Assembly: GCA_934101175.1 (NCBI GenBank)
Contig: CAKOQC010000002.1
Span: 62,001 to 126,000 of the forward strand
Direction of reading: 5' to 3'
Length of the DNA: 64,000 nt
From: RUG705 sp934101175
GTDB lineage: Bacteria > Bacillota_I > Bacilli_A > RF39 > UBA660
Part shown: piece by piece, positions 34,707 through 43,527 of the stretch
How positions within the stretch are numbered: the stretch's first letter is position 1
Layout: the number at the start of each line of letters is the position of its first letter
Made by a program: the position numbers and the translations under genes
Notes under the pieces: model-generated
Told to the model about the DNA's origin: nothing
Databases searched by the model: none
Seen by the model: the letters and a program-made list of their open reading frames with translations, nothing else

Positions 34707-36329
34707 CTACATTTGTTCTCTTGGTATAATACCAATTAGATTTAAAGAATTATTAATAACTATTTTTATAGCTTGTAATAAGATCATTCTTTCATTTGTA
34801 TACTCTTTGTCATCAGTAATGAATTTAACTTGAGAGTAATATGAATGGAATAATGATGCTAATTCATAGATGTAATTACATATTATGTGAGGTTGTTCTT
34901 TTTCAGCAGCAGTAATTACTGTATCTTCAAAGTTTATCAATTTATCCATAATAGTATATGCTAATGGTTCATTTAATGTATTAAATTTAGTTATTTTTGG
35001 TAATTCTTCTTTATAACTATTTAAAATTGATGAAATTCTAGCATTTGCATATTCTATATAGTATACAGGGTTTTCGTTACTATTTTTTATAGCTAGTGAC
35101 ATATCAAAGTCCATTTGAGTATCTAGGCTTTTTGATGCAAAGAAATATCTTGTAGCATTAATTCCTACTTCTTCAATAAGGTCATTTAGGGTAATTGTTT
35201 TTCCAGTTCTTTTACTGATTTTTATTTCTTCACCATCTTTTAATAATCTTACCATTTGTAATAATTTTACTTCTAGAATACTACTATCATATCCTAAGAT
35301 ATCAAGAGAGGCTTTTAATCTGTTAACATATCCATGATGGTCTGAGCCAAAAACGTCAATTAATTCATCAAATCCACGTGCTATTTTATGAACATGGTTA
35401 GCTATATCTGGTAAAAGGTAAGTATAACTTCCGTCATTTTTTACAATTACACGATCTTTATCATCACCAAATTTTGTAGTACGAAGCCACAATGCATCAT
35501 CTTCGATATAACAATCATTGTTCTTTTTGAAAGAATTTAAGACATCTTCAACATAACCATGATCATATAGTGATTGTTCACTAGTAAATACATCAAAATT
35601 TACTCTAAATGTATCTAGGTCTGTTTTTATTTGTTGCATTAATCTTTTTAAACCTTCTTGTTTAAAGAATTCAATATCCTCATCAAGGCATTTATTTTGA
35701 TGTTCTTTATAGATAGATTCTGCAATAGTAATGATTTCTTTTCCGTGATAGCCATCTTCTGGTAAATTGCATTCTAAGCCACATACTTCTTTATATCTTT
35801 CTTTTATAGATATACCTAAATTATTCATTTGATTTCCAGCATCATTTATATAATATTCACGAGTAACATCATAGCCACAAAAAGACATAATTCTTGATAA
35901 GTTATCTCCATAAGCAGCACCTCTACCATGACCTATATGAAGAATACCTGTTGGATTAGCACTTACATATTCAATATCTATTTTTTTACCATTACCAAGA
36001 TTGTTTTTACCATATGATTTACCTAATTCAATAATCTTATTTAACTCTTCATATAATCTTTCTTTCTTTAAATAGAAATTTATAAATCCTGGCCTTGCTA
36101 CTTCTACTTTAGCAAGAATATCAGAAGAAATATTATCTTTAATTTTATTAGCTATTGCTTCTGGATTTTCGTGAAGTTTTTTAGTTAATAGTAGGGCTAT
36201 ATTAGTAGAATAATCACCATTATTAGCATTTTTAGGAATATCAATAATGATATCACTTTCGGAAATATCAATGTCTAATTTATCAAGGCTCTCTTTTATT
36301 ATTTTTATTATTTCTTTTTTTATACTCAT
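34707..36329 (-). CDS. argS: Arginyl-tRNA synthetase
   Basis: A 540-residue class I synthetase. The N-terminal Add-1 domain precedes the HIGH signature in NPTGILHIGHGRGAAYGD and KMSKS-like KISKRTGKTITL. The C-terminal DALR anticodon-binding domain ends in SLNLIGI. The 5' end overlaps ywiB by 4 bases. The ywiB-argS-rpoE grouping is as in Bacillus. Confidence 0.96.
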   Translation of the reverse strand: MSIKKEIIKIIKESLDKLDIDISESDIIIDIPKNANNGDYSTNIALLLTKKLHENPEAIANKIKDNISSDILAKVEVARPGFINFYLKKERLYEELNKIIELGKSYGKNNLGNGKKIDIEYVSANPTGILHIGHGRGAAYGDNLSRIMSFCGYDVTREYYINDAGNQMNNLGISIKERYKEVCGLECNLPEDGYHGKEIITIAESIYKEHQNKCLDEDIEFFKQEGLKRLMQQIKTDLDTFRVNFDVFTSEQSLYDHGYVEDVLNSFKKNNDCYIEDDALWLRTTKFGDDKDRVIVKNDGSYTYLLPDIANHVHKIARGFDELIDVFGSDHHGYVNRLKASLDILGYDSSILEVKLLQMVRLLKDGEEIKISKRTGKTITLNDLIEEVGINATRYFFASKSLDTQMDFDMSLAIKNSNENPVYYIEYANARISSILNSYKEELPKITKFNTLNEPLAYTIMDKLINFEDTVITAAEKEQPHIICNYIYELASLFHSYYSQVKFITDDKEYTNERMILLQAIKIVINNSLNLIGIIPREQM

Positions 36330-36694
36330 TTATTATCACTCTCTTCTATATAATATGTAAATTCTTGATTACTATCAGTTACTAGATATGTTACTTTATA
36401 AGAATTATCTAGAATATTTATTTCTTTAGTTAAAATATTAATATATAGACTAATATTTTCATTAGGAAGGTAATACTCAGTATCTACTTCTTTGTCTTTA
36501 ATGAATTTTATTTGATGAGAATATTCAGGATTTGTTCTAGTTAGAGTTAATGAATCTGGAGCAATATTCAAAATATTCTTTGTATCATTATGTACATATG
36601 TTATTTGATTTTCTTTTTTAATACCATAAGTATCAATAATTTCTTTAGTTTTATTAGTCTTGTTTTCTAAATATCCTTTAACTTTAATTTTCAG
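36326..36694 (-). CDS. ywiB: YwiB-family DUF1934 beta-barrel protein, probable CTG start
   Basis: 122 residues of the small DUF1934 beta-barrel family, which often precedes argS. Role unknown. The only upstream ATG (36727) overlaps the -10 TATAAT of the promoter and cannot be in the message. The strong site GGAGGTG (36701-36707) lies 6 nt before CTG 36694, followed by KIKVKGYLEN, which fits the usual start of the family. A CTG start is therefore proposed. ATT codons nearby are alternatives. Confidence 0.7.
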   Translation of the reverse strand: MKIKVKGYLENKTNKTKEIIDTYGIKKENQITYVHNDTKNILNIAPDSLTLTRTNPEYSHQIKFIKDKEVDTEYYLPNENISLYINILTKEINILDNSYKVTYLVTDSNQEFTYYIEESDNK

Positions 36695-36725
36695 AAATAA
36701 CACCTCCAATAAGAATTCACTAGAC

Positions 36726-36734
36726 ATTATATCA
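36726..36734 (-). promoter_or_regulatory. Promoter -10 of ywiB-argS-rpoE
   Basis: On the minus strand an extended -10, TGA-TATAAT, lies ~20 bases before the ribosome binding site. The -35 is weak. Confidence 0.6.
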
Positions 36735-36821
36735 TAAGTTATGTAAAAATAAAACTCATAATTTTACTTTTTTTAGAAATAATATAGATAGATATGAAAT
36801 TCTTAGTAAAAATAAGGTGAT

Positions 36822-38909
36822 TTGATGAAACTTTTAAAAAAAATAGGGAAGTTTTTGTTAGTTTTAGGAATATTATTTATACTTTGTAATGTTGGTATGT
36901 ATATATATTGCTTAATTACTCCAAAAATTCAAATATCAAGAAATCAGTCATATTATATGTATGATAATAAAGGAGAACAGATTTTTAATAATTATAGTTG
37001 GGTAGATTTAGATGATATTAGTCCTTATTTAATAGATGCTACTTTATCTACAGAAGACAGACATTTTTACTATCATATTGGATTTGACTATCTAAGAATA
37101 GGGAAAGCAATTATTAAAAATATATCTTCAAGGAGTCTTGCAGAAGGAGCTTCTACTATTACGCAACAATATGCTAGAAACTTATACTTAAATTATGAGA
37201 AAACGTGGAAAAGAAAAATAGATGAAGCAATATTAGCCTTTGAGTTAGAAACTCATTATTCAAAAGATGAAATATTGGAAGGGTATTTAAATACTATTAA
37301 CTATGGAGGAATATTTGGCATCGAAAATGCTTCTTTATACTATTTTAATAAATCAGCTAAAGATTTGACCTTAGCAGAAGCAGCAATGTTAGCAGGTATT
37401 CCACAATCTCCTTCTAATTATTCTCCTTTATATAATTTAGAATTGGCTAAAAAAAGACAAAATACAGTTTTGACTTTAATGGTTAATAATGAAAAAATTA
37501 GTGAACAAGAAAAAATAGATGCTTATAATACTGAACTTAGTTATGTAGGAAATAAAGGTTCTAATATTACATCTGGATTACTTTATTATAAGGATGCTGT
37601 TTTGAATGAATTAAAGGATATTCCTAGTATTCCAGACTCTTTGTTAACTACTGGAGGAATTAAGATATATACAACTTTAGATAGTGAGGCTCAAAAAGAA
37701 TTAGAGAAATCTATTGATGAAAAGAAAATGAAAGATTTACAAGTTGCAGCAATATTAATGAAACCAGATAATGGGGATGTGTTAGCTTTAGTCGGTGGCA
37801 CAGACTATAATAGTAGTCAATACAATAGGGCAATAAATGCTAAAAGACAAGTAGGATCTACGATGAAACCTTTCTTATATTATGCAGCTTTAGAGAGTGG
37901 TTTTACTTCAGCTTCTTCTTTTATTAGTGAAAAGACAACTTTTTCTTTTGCAAGTAGTAAGACTTATACTCCTAAGAATTATAATGATAAATATGCTAAT
38001 GGTCCATTATCGATGGGAGCTGCTATTGCTTATTCAGATAATATTTATGCTGTTAAAACACATCTTTTTTTAGGAGAAAAAAAATTAGTATCTATATCAA
38101 ATAGACTAGGAATTAATTATGATTTAGAAGCAGTTCCTTCTCTTGCTTTAGGTACTGAAGAAATTAGTATGATGGATATGGTTAGTGCTTATTCTTCATT
38201 TGCTAATATGGGATATAAAGTTAAAGGACATTTAATTAATAAAATAGAAGATAGTAATGGTAATGTTTTATATGAATATAAGGATGAAAAAGTTAATATT
38301 CTTAATGAGAGTTTAGTATATATTCTTAACGAGATGCTAACATATACTTATGATAAAGACTTTATTGATTATAATTATCCTACGGTAATAAGTTTACAGC
38401 CTAGAATGACTAAAAAATATGCTATTAAATCTGGTACTACTAATACAGATATGTGGATTATTGGATATAATAAGGATGCTGTTTTAGGTGTATGGACAGG
38501 TTATGATGATAATCGTAGTTTTGAGAGTAATGTAGCAGGATATCATAAAGACATTTGGATAGAAACGATGGAAGCTTATTTAAAGAATAAGAAAAACTCT
38601 TGGTATGATGCTCCTAATAATATTGTAGGTGTTATGGTAAATCCTATTACAGGAGAGTTAATAAATGGGGAAAATAAAAAAGGGAAAATCTTTTATTTCT
38701 TAAAGGGTACTGAACCTTATGAAGATTATAGTTATGATTTAGATTCTGTTTTTAAGCAAGATGAAGAAGAAAATTTAGATAATGATAATAGTAATAACAA
38801 TAATGAGAATAATCTTACAAATGACGATGGTAATAGGAGTAATGGGGATACTAATAATTTTAATGAGAGTAATGAAAATAGTGGAAATAATATAAGGGAT
38901 GGAGATTAA
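36822..38909 (+). CDS. Class A penicillin-binding protein (transglycosylase/transpeptidase)
   Basis: 695 residues. One N-terminal membrane anchor (FLLVLGILFILCNVGMYIY) is followed by a GT51 glycosyltransferase domain (STEDRHFYYHIGFDY with the catalytic Glu, EGASTITQQYARNLYL) and a transpeptidase domain with STMK (near residue 348), SDN and KSGT. The tail is rich in Asn/Asp/Glu. It builds and cross-links peptidoglycan outside the membrane. It is transcribed alone, opposite to its neighbours. Confidence 0.94.
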   Translation: MMKLLKKIGKFLLVLGILFILCNVGMYIYCLITPKIQISRNQSYYMYDNKGEQIFNNYSWVDLDDISPYLIDATLSTEDRHFYYHIGFDYLRIGKAIIKNISSRSLAEGASTITQQYARNLYLNYEKTWKRKIDEAILAFELETHYSKDEILEGYLNTINYGGIFGIENASLYYFNKSAKDLTLAEAAMLAGIPQSPSNYSPLYNLELAKKRQNTVLTLMVNNEKISEQEKIDAYNTELSYVGNKGSNITSGLLYYKDAVLNELKDIPSIPDSLLTTGGIKIYTTLDSEAQKELEKSIDEKKMKDLQVAAILMKPDNGDVLALVGGTDYNSSQYNRAINAKRQVGSTMKPFLYYAALESGFTSASSFISEKTTFSFASSKTYTPKNYNDKYANGPLSMGAAIAYSDNIYAVKTHLFLGEKKLVSISNRLGINYDLEAVPSLALGTEEISMMDMVSAYSSFANMGYKVKGHLINKIEDSNGNVLYEYKDEKVNILNESLVYILNEMLTYTYDKDFIDYNYPTVISLQPRMTKKYAIKSGTTNTDMWIIGYNKDAVLGVWTGYDDNRSFESNVAGYHKDIWIETMEAYLKNKKNSWYDAPNNIVGVMVNPITGELINGENKKGKIFYFLKGTEPYEDYSYDLDSVFKQDEEENLDNDNSNNNNENNLTNDDGNRSNGDTNNFNESNENSGNNIRDGD

Positions 38910-38912
38910 AAA

Positions 38913-38956
38913 AAATCATTAAATTGATATAATTATCAATAGAATGATTTTTATTT
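38913..38956. terminator. Bidirectional terminator between the PBP and noc-like genes
   Basis: AAAAATCATT pairs with AATGATTTTT around an inner ATTGATA/TATCAAT stem, with T- or A-runs on either side. Confidence 0.75.
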
Positions 38957-38964
38957 TGATTTAA

Positions 38965-40479
38965 TTATAGTTCAATAATAATACAATGTCCTGTTTCATT
39001 ACTATATAATTTATAAGGTATATTATTTTGATTTAATAGATTTGTAGTTTTTGTTAAATTATCTTCTGGAGTAGGTACTGAGGTATTATTCATCATAGGA
39101 CTCATTACTGGTACTTCATATGTTTCTTGTGCTGGCTCTGGTACTGGAGCAATTGGAGTTTCTACTACAGGAGATGATGGTTGTGGTGTAGGCATAGGAG
39201 TTGGCTCTTCGGCTGTTATTTCTTCAAGAGATGGAATGCTATTGTTTACCGGCATTGGTTCTAATGAAGGTGATGTTTGAGCAGTATCTGGTACAGCAGT
39301 TGGTATTGCTGGCTCTACTATTGGTTGTGATGATACTTCATTTACTTCAGGAGTAGGAGCAGATGCTGGCATTTCAGTAACTTGTGGGAATGTTGGAGCA
39401 ACTGGCTCGGCTGTGGTACTTGTTGTTTCATTCATTGGAGCTACTGAAGTATTTATATCAGGTGTAATATTGTTTTGTAAATTCATGTTAAATAATGGTT
39501 GAATTGGTTCAACTATAGGAGCTGTCTCTTCTATTGGTTGTGCTGGTACTTCATTTACTTCAGGAGTAGGAGCAGATGCTGGCATTTCTGGAGCAGATGG
39601 GAATGTTGGAGCTACTGGCTCTGGCATCTGATTAACAAATGGGTTAGCTACTGGGGTTGTAGTTGGTTCAGTTGGAACTGTAGGCATAACCATTTCTTCT
39701 GCTTGAGGTACAGGGTTTGTATTAATAGTTTGCATATTTAAATTATTTAATGACATATTTGTCGGTTGATTCATTTGAGTATTAAAATTTGGAAAAAAGT
39801 TTCCGTTATTCATATTATCACTTTCCTTTTCTTCTTTTCTTATGGAATTAGTTATATCACTTATGGATATTTTTATATCATTTTTCTCTTTGTTTATTAA
39901 ATTATCTAACTCTTTAACTGTTAATTTTTCATTTATAATTTTATCTAAATACTCTTTTTGTTTTTTAGGTGGTACTGATAATAAGCTTCTAGCATGATGT
40001 TCACTAATTTGTTTTTTTATCAAAGCTTCTTGAATATTATCTGGTAAGAATAATAATCTAATTTTATTGGCTATTGAAGATTGAGATTTTCCAAGTAATG
40101 TGGCTAACTCTGCTTGAGTTATTTTAGATAAATTTATGATTTTTTGATATGATTTTGCTTCTTCAATGGGAGTTAAATTTTCTCTTTGAAGATTTTCTAT
40201 TAAGGCTATTTCAGCCATTTTTGTATCATCAATATCTTTTATAATAGCAGGTATTTCTTTTAATCCTATGCTTTTAGCAGCTCGGTATCTTCTTTCTCCT
40301 GCTACTATTTCATAAATATTATTTTTCTTTCGTACTAATATAGGATTTAATATACCATATTCTCTAATAGATTCAGCCAATTCTTTAATAGATTTTTCAT
40401 TAAAGGTTTTTCTTGGCTGATATGGATTAGGAATTAATAAATCAATATTAATATTGACAATACGTTCCTGTTCTGTCAA
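38965..40479 (-). CDS. noc: Noc-like ParB-family CTPase with a long Pro-rich linker
   Basis: 504 residues. The N-terminal ParB/Noc core has the CTP motifs GERRYRAAK and ENLQREN and the helix-turn-helix ITQAELATLLGKSQSSIANK. At the four known ParB/Noc specificity positions it has Q133, K139, F144 and H161. ParB has R/T/A/G and Noc Q/K/K/R, so it is closer to Noc. Residues ~217-472 are a Pro/Glu/Thr/Met-rich linker with a duplicated 30-residue unit. The last ~32 residues (NLLNQNNIPYKLYS...CIIIEL) resemble the ParB/Noc dimerisation end. The membrane helix of Bacillus Noc is absent. TTG 40479 follows AGAGGTGG. ATG 40494 is the alternative. It lies near rsmG, the noc position in Bacillus. Confidence 0.8.
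   Translation of the reverse strand: MTEQERIVNINIDLLIPNPYQPRKTFNEKSIKELAESIREYGILNPILVRKKNNIYEIVAGERRYRAAKSIGLKEIPAIIKDIDDTKMAEIALIENLQRENLTPIEEAKSYQKIINLSKITQAELATLLGKSQSSIANKIRLLFLPDNIQEALIKKQISEHHARSLLSVPPKKQKEYLDKIINEKLTVKELDNLINKEKNDIKISISDITNSIRKEEKESDNMNNGNFFPNFNTQMNQPTNMSLNNLNMQTINTNPVPQAEEMVMPTVPTEPTTTPVANPFVNQMPEPVAPTFPSAPEMPASAPTPEVNEVPAQPIEETAPIVEPIQPLFNMNLQNNITPDINTSVAPMNETTSTTAEPVAPTFPQVTEMPASAPTPEVNEVSSQPIVEPAIPTAVPDTAQTSPSLEPMPVNNSIPSLEEITAEEPTPMPTPQPSSPVVETPIAPVPEPAQETYEVPVMSPMMNNTSVPTPEDNLTKTTNLLNQNNIPYKLYSNETGHCIIIEL
39319..39408 (-). repeat. Linker repeat, copy 2 in noc-like gene
   Basis: Codes for residues 358-387, beginning EPVAPTFPQVTEMP. It is a near-copy of the unit at 39532-39621, 213 bases away. 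Confidence 0.85.
39532..39621 (-). repeat. Linker repeat, copy 1 in noc-like gene
   Basis: Codes for residues 287-316, beginning EPVAPTFPSAPEMP. It shares a run of about 40 near-identical bases with the copy at 39319-39408, so the duplication is fairly recent. Confidence 0.85.
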
Positions 40480-40589
40480 AATACCACCTCTCATTCTTCT
40501 TTACCCTATATTAATATAATACACGAATTTATGTATTTTTTCAAGTAAATTTAATGAATTTGTGCTATACTTTTGGTAGTGGTGAGATA

Positions 40590-40865
40590 ATGAAAATTAA
40601 TAATGAAGAAATAAATATTGAAAATGTAATAAATGATATTGATATTGATGATATTATTTTAAAGAGAAGAGAAAATAACTTTTTACTTAGTGATTATCAA
40701 ATAGGAGTTCTTAACAGATATGGTATAAACTATTTAAATTATAGTGATATTAGAGATTTGCTATTTGATATTGAAGAAGCTTTATCTGAATTATATGATG
40801 ATGAAGTAGATAACGTTGGTAAGCAAATTGCAGAATACATTTATTATAATGATACAAGAAAATAA
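40590..40865 (+). CDS. Small acidic protein of unknown function
   Basis: 91 residues, not recognised. Acidic and probably helical (IENVINDIDIDDIILKRREN, then DIEEALSELYDDEVD), with no signal peptide or membrane span. ATG 40590 follows GGTGGTGAG. An upstream ATG (40554) lies at the -10 (TATACT, 40566-40571) and is not used. It runs opposite to the flanking noc-like and rsmG genes. Confidence 0.65.
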   Translation: MKINNEEINIENVINDIDIDDIILKRRENNFLLSDYQIGVLNRYGINYLNYSDIRDLLFDIEEALSELYDDEVDNVGKQIAEYIYYNDTRK

Positions 40866-40873
40866 TTTTGAAT

Positions 40874-40919
40874 AAAAAAATCTATCTAGCTATTAATTCA
40901 ATAGTAAGATAGATTTTTG
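40874..40919. terminator. Bidirectional terminator
   Basis: AAAAATCTATCT pairs with AGATAGATTTTT. It serves both the small + gene and the minus-strand rsmG. Confidence 0.85.
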
Positions 40920-40926
40920 TTACATT

Positions 40927-41628
40927 TTATAAATCTTTTTTCTTTATTTGTGAATATTGACGTGGGTAGATAATATCTGTTTTTGCTGTTTTTTTTACTT
41001 TATATATTGTTCTTAAGCTATTTTCTTTTGGAAGAGTGAACTCATAAGTAATAGGTTCTTCTAGATGTAATTTTTTATAATAGTTACTTATATTTACTAA
41101 TTCATCAGTAAGATTAGACTTTAAAGCAATAAAATAACCATTTATTTTTAGCATTGGAATAGAATACTCTAAAAGATGCTTTAATGGAGCAACAGCTCTA
41201 GATGTGACAATGTCATATTTTTCACGATTTTCTTTAGCATAATCTTCAGCTCTAGCATTTATTACATTAATATCATTTAATGAAAGTTCTTCAATGATTT
41301 GCTTTAAGAAGTTGCATCTTTTAGCAGTAGAATCTAATAAGTCTATTTTTATATTAGGAAAGACTATTTTTAAAACTAAACCAGGAAATCCTGCTCCGGA
41401 ACCAACATCTAATATTTTTTGATTATCAAGATTTATAGCTTTTGTAATTGTAAGGGAGTCATAAAAGTGTTTTAAATATACAGAAGTCTCTTCAGTTATG
41501 TTTGTTAAGTTATATTTTTCGTTTTCAGTTATTAATAAATGATAATACTTATCTAATTTAATTAATATATCACAAGAAATATTTATATTTATTTTTTTTA
41601 ATTCTTGAATAAATTCTTCTTTAGTCAT
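40927..41628 (-). CDS. rsmG: 16S rRNA (guanine527-N7)-methyltransferase
   Basis: A 233-residue Rossmann methyltransferase: NLTNITEETSVYLKHFYDSL, SAM site ILDVGSGAGFPGLVLKI and VTSRAVAPLKHLLEYS. It modifies G527 in the 530 loop, and loss gives low-level streptomycin resistance in other bacteria. It follows mnmG by 18 bases, the conserved oriC-proximal order. Confidence 0.96.
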   Translation of the reverse strand: MTKEEFIQELKKININISCDILIKLDKYYHLLITENEKYNLTNITEETSVYLKHFYDSLTITKAINLDNQKILDVGSGAGFPGLVLKIVFPNIKIDLLDSTAKRCNFLKQIIEELSLNDINVINARAEDYAKENREKYDIVTSRAVAPLKHLLEYSIPMLKINGYFIALKSNLTDELVNISNYYKKLHLEEPITYEFTLPKENSLRTIYKVKKTAKTDIIYPRQYSQIKKKDL

Positions 41629-41646
41629 ATGTACCTCCTGATGAGA

Positions 41647-43518
41647 TTAGTTATTATATTTCTTTTTCAAGTATATTAATAGAATAGAGATATCTGCTGG
41701 GTTAACACCACTTATTCTTAGAGCTTGTCCTATAGTTGTAGGGTTAACACGTGATAATTTTTGTCTGGCTTCACTTGCTAAATTAGGAATATCTTGGTAA
41801 TCAATATCAGCAGGTATTTGTTTTTCTTCCTGTTTTAACATTTTTTCAGCTTCTTTGTTTATTTTAGTTATGTATCCTGCATATTTAATAGCTATTTCTA
41901 CTTGTTCCATTTCTTCTTTAGAATACTCTTCTTTAAGTAAATTATTTTCTTTTAAAATATCAATGGTTATTTCAGTTCTTTTTAATAAATCATATAGAGA
42001 AATAGAATCTTTAATAGGAGTGCTATTGATATTTTTTAATAATTCGTTATTATCTTTAGTTGGAGTTAATTTATTTTCTTTTAAATACTTAGTAAAATTG
42101 TCAATATCTTGTAATTTTTCTTTAAATTTTTGATATCTTGCTTCTTTTATCAATCCTACTTGGTAGCCATACTCAGTTAAACGAATATCAGCATTATCAT
42201 GGCGAAGAAGAAGACGATATTCAGCACGTGAAGTTAGCATACGATATGGTTCTATTGTACCTTTAGTTACTAAGTCATCAATTAAAACACCTATGTATGC
42301 TTCATTTCTTTTTAGAATCAAAGGTTCTTTATTATCAATTGACAAAGAGGCATTAATACCAGCAATAATTCCTTGGCCTGCTGCTTCTTCATAGCCACTT
42401 GTACCATTAATTTGACCGGCGGTGTATAGATTTTTTAAGACCTTAGTTTCAAGTGATCTTGTTATTTGAGTAGGGTAGATGGCATCATATTCAATAGCAT
42501 AAGCATACTTATTGATAACGGCATGTTCTAATCCTGGTAAGGAATGAACCATTTTTTCTTGGATGTCACGTGGCATTGAAGTAGAAAAACCTTGAAGATA
42601 CATATCATCATAGTAGATACTTTCTGGTTCTATAAATAATTGATGCTTTTCTTTATCTGAAAAACGTACCATTTTATCTTCAATGGAAGGGCAATATCTA
42701 GGTCCTACTCCTTTAATATCATCACGGCCTCCATACATGGCTGATTTGTGAAGATTATCAAGAATTATTTTTTTTGTTTCTTCGGTTGTGTATATTAAAT
42801 GACATGGTATTTGCTTACTTGTATCATAGGAAACTGTTTCTTCTGTATTGAAATTATAGCAAATACTGTCTCCTGGTTCTTCTTTTGTCTTAGTAAAATC
42901 TATTGAAGACTTAGCAATTCTTTGAGGAGTACCTGTTTTTAATCTCAAAATATCAAAGCCATATGATTTTAGTTTATCAGATAGATGCATGGATGGCTTT
43001 TCGCCATGTGGACCACTTCTTGTTCTTTCACTTCCTACTAAGATATCTGCTTTTAAATATGTACCTGTTGTTAAGATTGTTTTTTTACTATAATATTTAG
43101 TACCATCTGATAATACTATTCCTAATACTTCTTGATTATCTACGATTAAGTCTTCAACCATTCCTTCTAATAAGGTTAGGTTTTCTTGTGAATTTAAGAC
43201 TTTCAACATTTCTTGTGGATAAACTACTTTATCTACTTGGGCTCTTAATGATCTTACGGCAGGGCCTTTTGAAGAATTTAGCATTTTCATTTGAAGGGCT
43301 GATTTGTCGGCTACTCTTCCCATAGAACCGCCAAGTGCATCTATTTCACGTACAATAATACCTTTAGCAGAACCTCCTATTGAAGGGTTACATGGTAAGG
43401 TAGCTACATTTTTTATATTTGATGTTACTAAAAGAGTAGATTTTCCTATTTTGGCTGATGCTAAAGCGGCTTCACAACCGGCGTGACCAGCTCCTACTAC
43501 TATTATGTCATAATTCAT
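41647..43518 (-). CDS. mnmG: tRNA uridine-34 5-carboxymethylaminomethyl modification enzyme MnmG
   Basis: A 623-residue FAD-binding partner of MnmE for wobble uridine modification. The N-terminal dinucleotide motif is IIVVGAGHAGCEAALA. The family blocks NPSIGGSAKGI, SGYEEAAGQGI and SRAEYRLLLRHDNADIRLT are present. The C-terminal domain ends PADISILLIYLKKK. ATG 43518 is preferred to the GTG directly after the mnmE stop, since AGTGA lies 6 nt upstream of it. Confidence 0.96.
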   Translation of the reverse strand: MNYDIIVVGAGHAGCEAALASAKIGKSTLLVTSNIKNVATLPCNPSIGGSAKGIIVREIDALGGSMGRVADKSALQMKMLNSSKGPAVRSLRAQVDKVVYPQEMLKVLNSQENLTLLEGMVEDLIVDNQEVLGIVLSDGTKYYSKKTILTTGTYLKADILVGSERTRSGPHGEKPSMHLSDKLKSYGFDILRLKTGTPQRIAKSSIDFTKTKEEPGDSICYNFNTEETVSYDTSKQIPCHLIYTTEETKKIILDNLHKSAMYGGRDDIKGVGPRYCPSIEDKMVRFSDKEKHQLFIEPESIYYDDMYLQGFSTSMPRDIQEKMVHSLPGLEHAVINKYAYAIEYDAIYPTQITRSLETKVLKNLYTAGQINGTSGYEEAAGQGIIAGINASLSIDNKEPLILKRNEAYIGVLIDDLVTKGTIEPYRMLTSRAEYRLLLRHDNADIRLTEYGYQVGLIKEARYQKFKEKLQDIDNFTKYLKENKLTPTKDNNELLKNINSTPIKDSISLYDLLKRTEITIDILKENNLLKEEYSKEEMEQVEIAIKYAGYITKINKEAEKMLKQEEKQIPADIDYQDIPNLASEARQKLSRVNPTTIGQALRISGVNPADISILLIYLKKKYNN

Positions 43519-43527
43519 ATATATCAC

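Noticed and set aside
41740..41760. CACGTG cores inside mnmG, argS and gyrA as further parS sites
   Set aside because: The flanking bases do not match TGTTNCACGTGRAACA; several arms are wrong in each case.
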